A stretch of 64,000 bases of DNA from Aquiflexum balticum DSM 16537 (GTDB lineage Bacteria > Bacteroidota > Bacteroidia > Cytophagales > Cyclobacteriaceae): NCBI RefSeq assembly GCF_900176595.1, contig NZ_LT838813.1, positions 806,001 through 870,000 of the forward strand, read 5' to 3'. The translations under genes were made by a program, and so were the position numbers. The first letter of the stretch is position 1. Each line of letters starts with the position of its first letter. Under the pieces are notes generated by a model. The model was not told the DNA's origin. It was given only the letters and a program-made list of their open reading frames with translations, and made no database searches. Shown piece after piece: positions 1 through 7,187 of the stretch.

Positions 1-1559
1 GTGCTGAGTTTTCTGCCCTTCTGTGCCGTGCGCAGCCATAAGCTGAGGCGGGCGATCTCCACAGATTCTTCATTGATATCGACGCCGAAGATGTTGTTTT
101 CGAGGATATGGTTTTCCACGTTGGGGAAGACGATGCTGCTGCCAAAGAGCATGGATTCGAGTTCGTCGAGATAGCGGTGCTCGGCCATCAGGAACTCCAG
201 AACCTGATTCAGGAAAGCGCCCGATCCGCAGGCAGGATCGCAGATAGCGAGTTGCAGCAGCCATTCTCTGTATGCTTTGAGTTGGGCTACAAGCTTCTGC
301 AGGGTGTCTTTCTTCCTCCCGGCTTTCCCCTTGGCAAATTCCTCATCGATGATGCCGAGTTCGGCTTTTTTCTCCGCGCAGAGTTTCCCGAGGGTATTGT
401 CCACGATGTATTTGGTGATGTACTTGGGGGTGTAGAATACCCCGTCTTTCTTCCGCTTGGTTTTGCTTTTGTCTACGACTGTCCCCTCCAGCGAAGCGCG
501 GACATTCTCTATATCGTTGAGACTATGCTCGAAGATATGCCCGAGGATATTGGTGTCCACTTCCGATTCGAAGTCGTACTCGGTGAGTTTGGAGACGTGC
601 TTTTTGAGCAGGGTATCGGAGATAGTCAGGCTGTCCAAAAGTTCATCAGGTGCGAAGAGTCCGCCGTTGTAGGCATGGATTTCGGCTTTGCCGGGAATCA
701 CCCTACCGGTATTCATATAGCCAAAATACTTTTTGAACCGGTCATACAGCGGTCGGTACTCGTCCATCTCGGCGAGCTTGACCCATTGCTTGACGATCTC
801 GGAGATGGAGTTTGGTGGCAGCAGTCCCTTGTCCTCGGCAAAGAAGATAAAGAGAAAGCGGTCGAGCAGCTTTTGGCTTTTCTTATAGAGCAGAAGTTCG
901 TCCTGTCCGGGATTGTTGGCGACCATATCCTGCCAGAGTTCCTGTTTGAAGGCAGAGTAATCCGCATAAAGTTTCTTGGTGACCTGTTCTTCTACAAGGA
1001 GCGATTCGGTTTTGATCTGTTGGGGGATTCCTGCAAGGAGGTTGTCCTTTTGGAGCAGCAGCCACAGCAGACGGAATTCCTCCTGCTGCATCTGCAGGAT
1101 AGAAAACTCGATATAATCTACCGCATTGTGGATATAGAAGCGCAGCTTTTCAAAGTTGCTCGTGATGACATAGATACAGTCGGGATGGTTGTTTTTATAA
1201 TTGAAAGCCTGATCCCTGATTTTTTCCAGGTCTTTGGTATCTGTCCCTTTCAGTTCTATGACGGCGATGGCTTTGCCGTCTTTAATGATTGCACCATCCG
1301 TTTTCTTGCTGTCCTTGATGTTTTTGAGTTCCGTGGTCAGGTTAAAATCCGGATCGGGATTGATCGTGTAGCCGAGGATATTTACAAAGAGTTCACGGAG
1401 AAATCCCTCCTGAAACTGTTCTTCTTTCGATGCCCGGATATTTGCCCGGCGCATGGGATCGTGGAAATACGTCAGGTAAGCCCCAAAGGCAGCATGCATA
1501 GCAGCCTGTTCCTGACCTGCGAGGTATTTCTTAAGAACTGAATTCTGAAAAAGAGCCAT
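1..1559 (-). CDS. Type IIG restriction-modification enzyme (Eco57I/PglX-like), 5' part only
   Basis: Single-chain enzyme that cuts and methylates DNA using S-adenosylmethionine. The frame is open from an ATG at 1559 to the left edge, so about 519 residues are visible and the C-terminal target-recognition part is missing. The N-terminal nuclease shows a PD-(D/E)xK pattern: D88 in KTDGAII and E102-x-K104 in VIELKG. A linker carries GVFYTPKYITKYIV near residue 373, as is usual just before the methylase. Methylase motif I is DPACGSGAF near residue 440, followed by FGVDINEESVEIARL near 490. The catalytic NPPY-type motif would lie beyond the edge. The stretch looks GC-richer than its neighbours, which fits horizontal transfer. 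Family assignment is firm; the recognition sequence and any partner genes cannot be seen. Confidence 0.88.
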   Translation of the reverse strand, partial: MALFQNSVLKKYLAGQEQAAMHAAFGAYLTYFHDPMRRANIRASKEEQFQEGFLRELFVNILGYTINPDPDFNLTTELKNIKDSKKTDGAIIKDGKAIAVIELKGTDTKDLEKIRDQAFNYKNNHPDCIYVITSNFEKLRFYIHNAVDYIEFSILQMQQEEFRLLWLLLQKDNLLAGIPQQIKTESLLVEEQVTKKLYADYSAFKQELWQDMVANNPGQDELLLYKKSQKLLDRFLFIFFAEDKGLLPPNSISEIVKQWVKLAEMDEYRPLYDRFKKYFGYMNTGRVIPGKAEIHAYNGGLFAPDELLDSLTISDTLLKKHVSKLTEYDFESEVDTNILGHIFEHSLNDIENVRASLEGTVVDKSKTKRKKDGVFYTPKYITKYIVDNTLGKLCAEKKAELGIIDEEFAKGKAGRKKDTLQKLVAQLKAYREWLLQLAICDPACGSGAFLNQVLEFLMAEHRYLDELESMLFGSSIVFPNVENHILENNIFGVDINEESVEIARLSLWLRTAQKGRKLS

Positions 1560-1683
1560 AAGCTAAATTTGATCAAAAAGGGATGCTAACTGATTTGTTT
1601 TTGAAGATAAGGAAGGAAAGTAAATTTTCGGTCAATGGAGGGGAAAAAATCAAAAAATTAAGAATGAATAATTCAGAATAAGG

Positions 1684-1711
1684 AATGTTTGTGGAGACAC
1701 AAACATTGGCG
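1684..1711. repeat. Hairpin repeat with ATTGGCG tail, copy 1
   Basis: Arms AATGTTTGTG (1684-1693) and CACAAACATT (1698-1707) enclose a GAGA loop and run into ATTGGCG (1705-1711). A second element at 19589-19613 has different arms but the same design (AAGA loop, CAC...C arm, then ATTGGCG). Conserved loop and tail with covarying arms suggest a dispersed intergenic element. Confidence 0.5.
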
Positions 1712-1743
1712 GAGGTATTTTGAGGTTTAGTAAGGAAAATAGA

Positions 1744-1769
1744 CACTGCTTCTGGCAGTGTTTTTTTTT
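1744..1769 (+). terminator. Factor-independent terminator
   Basis: CACTGC (1744-1749) pairs with GCAGTG (1755-1760) across the loop TTCTG and is followed by nine T (1761-1769). The T-run lies on the plus strand, although no plus-strand gene ends here within the window; it may insulate icd from antisense readthrough or belong to the adjacent repeat element. Confidence 0.55.
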
Positions 1770-1923
1770 GACCATAACAAAGATATTTCAGCGCCAATGA
1801 CCAATTTTTGGGTTATGATATTGTTAAAAATATAAAATATTTTTATAATATGTATTAAAAACATATATTATTATTTATGTGATTTTTCTGAGAATTTTGA
1901 TCGAACCAAATCAAAACCTCCAT

Positions 1924-3360
1924 ATGAAAAAAATAACAGTAGCCAAAGGCGACGGAATTGGACCTGAAATAATGGATGCCACCTTGGAAATCATCCTTGC
2001 CGCAGGTGCCAAAATTGAAATTGAAGAGATCGAGGTAGGGGAGAAAGTGTACCTTTCGGGCAACACCTCGGGAATCGCAAATTCCTCATGGGATATCATC
2101 AGGAGAAACAAAATTTTTTTGAAGGCTCCGATTACCACCCCCCAAGGTGGCGGATACAAAAGTCTGAATGTGACTACCAGAAAATTTTTGGGACTGTATT
2201 CCAATGTTAGACCTTGCAGAAGTTTGCATCCTTTTGTGTCGACCAAGCATCCTGTCATGGATGTCGTGATCGTCAGGGAAAATGAGGAAGATCTGTATGC
2301 CGGCATCGAGCATCAGCAGACGGATGAGGTAGTACAATGCCTCAAGCTTATCAGCCGTCCGGGTTGTGAAAAAATTGTCAGGTATGCCTTCGAATATGCC
2401 CGTCAGCAGAACAGGAAAAAAGTAACCTGCTTCACCAAAGACAATATCATGAAGCAAACGGATGGTCTTTTCCATAAAGTTTTTGATGAAATCGCGAAAG
2501 AATATCCTGAAATAGAAAACGAACATTGGATCATAGATATCGGCGCGGCCAAGTTGGCAGATAGCCCGGAAGCATTTGACGTATTGGTCATGCCCAACCT
2601 TTATGGGGATGTTTTGTCAGATGTGGCCGCCCAGATCACAGGTTCAGTAGGACTTGCGGGATCTGCTAATATCGGAGAGGAATGCGCCATGTTTGAAGCG
2701 ATTCATGGTTCAGCACCGCGCAGGGCCGGCCAAAACATTGCAAATCCCTCAGGACTTCTTCAAGGGGCCATCATGATGTTGAACCACATTGGGCAGTCAG
2801 ATGTCGCCGAGAAAGTACAGAATGCCTGGCTCAAAACCATTGAGGACGGAATCCATACCTACGATATTTTTAAAGAAGGAGTGAGCAAAGAGAAAGTTGG
2901 AACCAAGGAATTTGCTAAGGCAGTGATTGCCAGATTGGGTCAGAAACCACAGGTATTTCCTGCTGTCCACTATGACAAAAACATTCCCATGGTCTTGCCA
3001 AAATACAAGAAAAAGCAGCCGGCCAAAAAGGAATTGGTAGGAGTTGATGTGTTCGTCCATTGGAATGGAACCAGTGCAGAGGAAATTGCAGCGCTGGTTC
3101 AGAAAATGAATTTTTCTGAGGTCAAACTCTCCATGATCACCAACCGCGGAATCAAAGTTTGGCCTGAGGGATTTGAAGAAACATTCTGCACAGACCATTG
3201 GAGATGCAGATTCAAACCAAAAGAGGGCAGGTCTTTTTCCAAAGCCGATATTATCGAGCTACTTTCAAGGGCTTCCCACCTTGACATTGATGTGATAAAA
3301 ACAGAAAACCTTTACTTCTTTGATGGAGTCCAAGGATTTTCCTTAGGTCAAGGTCAATAA
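1924..3360 (+). CDS. icd: Isocitrate dehydrogenase, NADP-dependent, long form
   Basis: Oxidative decarboxylation of isocitrate to 2-oxoglutarate with NADP in the TCA cycle. Start chosen at ATG 1924, giving 478 residues and the family N-terminus KGDGIGPEIMDATL; the 15 extra upstream codons lack homology. The substrate site is visible as S80/N82/R86 in the GGGYKSLNVTTRKFLG stretch, with R96 and R119. The metal-binding stretch around MPNLYGDVLSDVAA is near residue 223, and HGSAPRRAGQNIANP is near 261. Basic RR at the position where NAD enzymes carry acidic residues indicates NADP use. A C-terminal domain of about 130 residues after residue 345 makes it a Thermus-type long enzyme rather than the 415-residue E. 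coli type. Monocistronic, with a terminator just downstream. Confidence 0.92.
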   Translation: MKKITVAKGDGIGPEIMDATLEIILAAGAKIEIEEIEVGEKVYLSGNTSGIANSSWDIIRRNKIFLKAPITTPQGGGYKSLNVTTRKFLGLYSNVRPCRSLHPFVSTKHPVMDVVIVRENEEDLYAGIEHQQTDEVVQCLKLISRPGCEKIVRYAFEYARQQNRKKVTCFTKDNIMKQTDGLFHKVFDEIAKEYPEIENEHWIIDIGAAKLADSPEAFDVLVMPNLYGDVLSDVAAQITGSVGLAGSANIGEECAMFEAIHGSAPRRAGQNIANPSGLLQGAIMMLNHIGQSDVAEKVQNAWLKTIEDGIHTYDIFKEGVSKEKVGTKEFAKAVIARLGQKPQVFPAVHYDKNIPMVLPKYKKKQPAKKELVGVDVFVHWNGTSAEEIAALVQKMNFSEVKLSMITNRGIKVWPEGFEETFCTDHWRCRFKPKEGRSFSKADIIELLSRASHLDIDVIKTENLYFFDGVQGFSLGQGQ

Positions 3361-3666
3361 AAATTTTGTAACCAATCAGTATAAAGAAAAGGGTGTGGAC
3401 ATGAATCTGCACCCTTTTTTTATTGGATTAAATTGATCATCCCTTTGTCGGGATATTGGAGATTAGGATTGAATCTTTTGCAAATATGTATGTACGCAAT
3501 TATGCCAGAAGATTGGACATCTATGTTAATTCTAGTCTGAGGAATGAAATGCCCGACATCGGTCTTCCGACTTCGGTCTTCCGCCCCGATTGAAGGAGAA
3601 TATAGGGTTAATGCCAAAGAGGCGTATATCCATATTTGCTAAATATTAGATCAATGAATGGCTGTA
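3361..3666. other. Intergenic region between the convergent icd and sulP genes
   Basis: About 300 bases. It contains the icd terminator and two direct copies of TCGGTCTTCCG (3559-3569 and 3573-3583), a short simple repeat whose complement resembles the GACCGAT repeat near 56.9 kb. A 65-codon minus-strand frame here has no recognisable features and was not called. Confidence 0.5.
3387..3420 (+). terminator. icd: Terminator after icd
   Basis: AAAAGGGTG (3387-3395) pairs with CACCCTTTT (3410-3418) across a 14-base loop, followed by a T-run to about 3421. It lies 27 bases after the icd stop, the expected position. The A-tract on the 5' side could let it work for the convergent sulP operon as well. 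Confidence 0.75.
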
Positions 3667-5295
3667 TCATGCTTTTTCCTTTTTCAGTTTCCTTCCGGAG
3701 AGGTGATGGTCTGAATTTTTCTTCAAATGGTCCATTCCACAGAGAACAAAATGGCCTCCAGTATGCTCATAGTCATGTTGGTAATGGTGCAGATTTTCAA
3801 GTACAGTATGATCAACCAAATTCGCATTGCTAAAATCGATCCGGATGGTTTTTTCTCTTGGAAGCGCATCGAGGGATTTTTTGAGTTTGATATAATTACT
3901 GAAAACAGCGGAATGAAAGACATCAACTGTAAATTCATTTCCGTTTTCGCTTACTGTAAACATGGGTTTGAAGATGTATTTCAATGGAAGACCATTAACC
4001 AAGTGAATGATAAACTTGGTAAGAATGCCCACACCGATACCGATCAATAAATCCGTGGCGAGGGTAAACACAATGGTGACAAGGAAGACTGCGAGCTGTT
4101 CTTTACCGATTTTGTAGGTGCTGTAAAAAGACTGAGGGGAGGCTAACTTGAAACCTGTGTAAACCAACATTGCGGCCAAAGCAGCCAAAGGAATCTGATG
4201 GATCAAGTTTGGAAAAAAAGCCACAAAGATCAACAGGAACATGCCGTGGAAGAAATTCGACCAGGCAGTTTTGCCACCGTTATTGATGTTGGCAGAGCTT
4301 CGGACGATTTCTGAGATCATCGGCAGACCGCCGATAAATCCTGCCAGTGTGTTTCCTATCCCAACTCCCATCAGATCTTTGTTCATATTGGATTTTCTTT
4401 TGAATGGATCCAATCCATCGATGGCTTTGGAGCTTAGCAAAGACTCCAGACTTCCCACCAAGGCAAACATGATGATATACTTGATGGATACCATTGAAAA
4501 TACCTGGGAGAAATCAGGGAAAGTGATGGCCGAAAGCAGGTTGTCCGGCAAGGTTACCAGAAATTTTGGCCCGATGGTATATTCATGCCCATCCAAAAAC
4601 AGGTAGCTGTGTTCATGCTCCAAGTCAAAATACCTTCCGATAGGAATGGCAACCAAGATGACAAGCAGGGGGGCAGGTATCATTCTGATATACTTGTTTT
4701 TGAATAAAGGGAAAAGAAATAAAATCAGCAGACTTATAAATCCGATCAAGGCGATTTCAGGATTGAGTTCGCTGAAAGCATGCGGAAGTTCTGCAAACAG
4801 CTCTAAAGTTTCACTTGCTTCGGGCTTGACACCGATCATGGTAAACAGTTGCTTTGCAATGATGATGATTCCGATTGCCGCAAGCATTCCATGTACTGCT
4901 GATGAGGGGAAGAAATCAGCCAAAACCCCGGACTTTATCCAACCAAATATCACCTGTAGGATTCCTGCCGCTACAACAACAGCTAAAGTCAGTTTATACC
5001 CAAGCATGGGATCACCCTGCCCCAATTCGGTCACTGCACCGAGGGCAATGATGATCAGACCTGCCGCGGGGCCTTTGATCGTCAGCTGCGAGCCTCCGAG
5101 AAAGCTGACTACCAGGCCACCGATGATGGCCGTGAATATTCCGGCTACAGGAGGGAAGCCTGAAGCCATAGAAATGCCAAGGCAAAGGGGTAAAGCGATA
5201 AGAAATACCAAGAAACCAGAAGTCAGGTCTGCCCTCCAGTTTTGTTTGAGTCCGGCTATACCGGTCAAAGGGATTTGAAATTTATGAGTTTTCAT
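3667..5295 (-). CDS. SulP-family anion transporter (predicted bicarbonate or sulfate)
   Basis: Inner-membrane transporter of 542 residues. The N-terminal SulP core shows LTSGFLVFLIALPLCLGIS, GFPPVAGIFTAIIGG and GGSQLTIKGPAAG, followed by about a dozen hydrophobic segments. The last 130 residues form a STAS domain (HSAVFSNYIKLKKSLDALP, RIDFSNANLVDHTVLENL). It is the third gene of a minus-strand operon, 9 bases after dabB. In the SulP family, BicA-type members carry bicarbonate with sodium and others carry sulfate or other anions. Sequence alone does not give the substrate, but position behind dabAB makes inorganic carbon the best inference. The C-terminus is basic (RKLKKEKA). Start ATG at 5295. 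Confidence 0.85.
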   Translation of the reverse strand: MKTHKFQIPLTGIAGLKQNWRADLTSGFLVFLIALPLCLGISMASGFPPVAGIFTAIIGGLVVSFLGGSQLTIKGPAAGLIIIALGAVTELGQGDPMLGYKLTLAVVVAAGILQVIFGWIKSGVLADFFPSSAVHGMLAAIGIIIIAKQLFTMIGVKPEASETLELFAELPHAFSELNPEIALIGFISLLILFLFPLFKNKYIRMIPAPLLVILVAIPIGRYFDLEHEHSYLFLDGHEYTIGPKFLVTLPDNLLSAITFPDFSQVFSMVSIKYIIMFALVGSLESLLSSKAIDGLDPFKRKSNMNKDLMGVGIGNTLAGFIGGLPMISEIVRSSANINNGGKTAWSNFFHGMFLLIFVAFFPNLIHQIPLAALAAMLVYTGFKLASPQSFYSTYKIGKEQLAVFLVTIVFTLATDLLIGIGVGILTKFIIHLVNGLPLKYIFKPMFTVSENGNEFTVDVFHSAVFSNYIKLKKSLDALPREKTIRIDFSNANLVDHTVLENLHHYQHDYEHTGGHFVLCGMDHLKKNSDHHLSGRKLKKEKA

Positions 5296-5304
5296 GATAA
5301 TGGC

Positions 5305-7185
5305 TTAAGAAGATTTGAGTGCTTTTTCGTGGTAATTTTTGATATGGGGGCCGAGGAAAAGGCGGGAATAAATCCGGATCAGGGCGATGCCTCCAATGAT
5401 AAAACTCGCAGAGTCAAAGAAAGCAAGAAGGTATTGGTCCTCATGGATATGACTAAAGATCAAATCCACTCCGATAAATGTGGGTGAAATAGGAAATGCC
5501 ATCAATCCCAAGGTGGCAATCAAGAAGACCAAAGCCAGTTTCCGGTATTCATAGACATGTCCATAATATTGGTTCATGTCAAAATACTCCGGCTCCTTTT
5601 TCCTTAAGTATTCCAAGATCACATATCCCAGGATGCCAAATACGGTAACCCCGCTGAGGTAAATCAGGGTTTGATTGTAGTCAAAGGTCTCGTTGAAGGA
5701 AACGGCAAGTGCAATCCAGAAATGGTTTGCAATGACGAGCATCCAGGCCAGCCTGGGGTAATTCCGTTCAGAAAACGCCTTGAATACCATCATCATCCCT
5801 ATAAAGGCAAAGGTGCCGGGGATCAATTCCTGTATTCCTTGAGGCAAGTATTCTTGATGGAAGTAGCCGTAAAGTCCGATTCCATACATGGGTAGGAAAT
5901 ACAAGAGGAGGTTTTTTGGAGTGAGAAAATCCAATTTACTTCCCACCTTTTTGATGGGAGAAAAGACCCATTTGTTCATAAATACATCCAGGTTCCATTC
6001 CTTAAGTGAAAGGATGAAAAGGCTGTATTCAAGACGCTTGGGAAATGTATCTTCCACAGTAATTTCTTTTGGCTTGAAATGGTAAAACTGATCCCGGATC
6101 ATGTAACTCACCACCGAAGGAGATACCAAAAGCTGATAAGTTCTCAGGAAGGCATTGCCTGCAAAGTGGATCAGGGCCAGAACTTGTAGCCCTAAAGCGA
6201 CCTCGATAAACATGATCCCAATCTGCGCAATGGAAGCATAGGCAATCTGAGACTTAATCGAAGACTGAACACGGGCAATAGGATAGGCCACCAAAGTGGT
6301 CGCCAAACCAAGCAATCCTATCAGAATCCGCGCTGTAATCTGGTGCTCCCAAAAAGGGAATGTCCTAAGCAATAAGAAGACCCCAAAATGCACAGAAAGC
6401 GATCCATAGAAAATCGCACTTGAAGGTGTGGGACCTTCCATGGCCCTTGGAAGCCAGGAAGAAAATGGCAGCTGCGCTGATTTTGCAGCTGCAGCTACCA
6501 ATATTCCTAGCGAGATAAATAAGCCGATGCCTCCATGTTGGGAGAGGTGCTCGATTACAAGTTGTTCATTGTTCAGCTTCAGGAAGGTGATGTTTTCATG
6601 CCAAAGGTGATGGCTTGCCCACATGGCCAAAATGATCCCAATGTCTCCGATTCTATAGATGGAAAAAACCTTCACAGCATTCCTGACCGGCAGGTACCTG
6701 TTGCGGTAAAAGGCAATCAACAAAAAAGAAGAGATCCCCAACATCTCCCATCCGATAAACAGCGTCTCGAAATTCCCTGCCAATACAGTCAGATTATAAG
6801 CTAGATAAAAGAAAAGGATGGAGTTGAAGAAGCGCTTATAACCTTCCTCAAGGTGCAGGTAATATTTGCTATACCGCGTGATCAGAAATGTAACAAATGC
6901 TCCGACAAAGAGATATACTGCCGTGACTCTATCAAAGTAAAAGTCAATCAGAAACTCATAATCATGGTGCTGGTATAAAACGAATTCAGGGATATTCACC
7001 GGTCGGCCCTTAAGTACAATCAGCCAATATCCGATGTATCCCAAAGCGGAAGCTAGCTGAAAGCTGATCGTAAAGAAGGCCATTCTGGCAAGACCGGCTT
7101 CATTTTTCTCGGGTAGCAACAAGGAAAGTAAGAATCCTATAAAAGGAATAACCACAAAGCTGCTGATGATGATTTGATTTTCCAT
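5305..7185 (-). CDS. dabB: DabB-type NuoL/antiporter-like membrane subunit
   Basis: Predicted proton-conducting subunit of the DAB inorganic-carbon accumulation complex. The 626-residue protein belongs to the proton-translocating quinone oxidoreductase (NuoL/MrpA) family: it is almost wholly membrane-embedded, with the core motif FIGWEMLGISSFLLIAFYRNR near residue 145 and AAAAKSAQLPFSSWLPRAMEGPTP stretches near 235 to 255. It begins 2 bases after the dabA stop and ends 9 bases before sulP, so the three genes are probably co-transcribed and translationally linked. No other Nuo or Mrp subunit is nearby, which argues against complex I or a Mrp antiporter. The pairing with a DUF2309 protein is the defining feature of DabB. 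Confidence 0.88.
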   Translation of the reverse strand: MENQIIISSFVVIPFIGFLLSLLLPEKNEAGLARMAFFTISFQLASALGYIGYWLIVLKGRPVNIPEFVLYQHHDYEFLIDFYFDRVTAVYLFVGAFVTFLITRYSKYYLHLEEGYKRFFNSILFFYLAYNLTVLAGNFETLFIGWEMLGISSFLLIAFYRNRYLPVRNAVKVFSIYRIGDIGIILAMWASHHLWHENITFLKLNNEQLVIEHLSQHGGIGLFISLGILVAAAAKSAQLPFSSWLPRAMEGPTPSSAIFYGSLSVHFGVFLLLRTFPFWEHQITARILIGLLGLATTLVAYPIARVQSSIKSQIAYASIAQIGIMFIEVALGLQVLALIHFAGNAFLRTYQLLVSPSVVSYMIRDQFYHFKPKEITVEDTFPKRLEYSLFILSLKEWNLDVFMNKWVFSPIKKVGSKLDFLTPKNLLLYFLPMYGIGLYGYFHQEYLPQGIQELIPGTFAFIGMMMVFKAFSERNYPRLAWMLVIANHFWIALAVSFNETFDYNQTLIYLSGVTVFGILGYVILEYLRKKEPEYFDMNQYYGHVYEYRKLALVFLIATLGLMAFPISPTFIGVDLIFSHIHEDQYLLAFFDSASFIIGGIALIRIYSRLFLGPHIKNYHEKALKSS

Positions 7186-7187
7186 AA

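Larger units (their letters stand above)
1560..1923. other. Intergenic region between the R-M gene and icd
   Basis: About 360 bases, very AT-rich towards icd, with no credible gene. It holds a 10-bp hairpin element (1684-1711) and a factor-independent terminator (1744-1769), listed separately. The region probably carries both the R-M promoter (minus strand) and the icd promoter (plus strand), but no clear promoter element could be assigned. Confidence 0.6.

Noticed and set aside
108-1541. Long plus-strand open frame of 477 codons over the restriction-modification gene
   Set aside because: It is antisense to a frame with clear nuclease and methylase motifs (DPACGSG, VIELKG). Its own translation has no family features and mirrors the other strand's codon bias.
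1573-1797. Minus-strand 74-codon frame upstream of icd
   Set aside because: It runs across a hairpin repeat and a terminator, so it is a reading of repeat DNA rather than a gene.
4646-5278. Plus-strand open frame of 210 codons inside sulP
   Set aside because: Antisense to the conserved SulP core; composition typical of the complement of a membrane protein.
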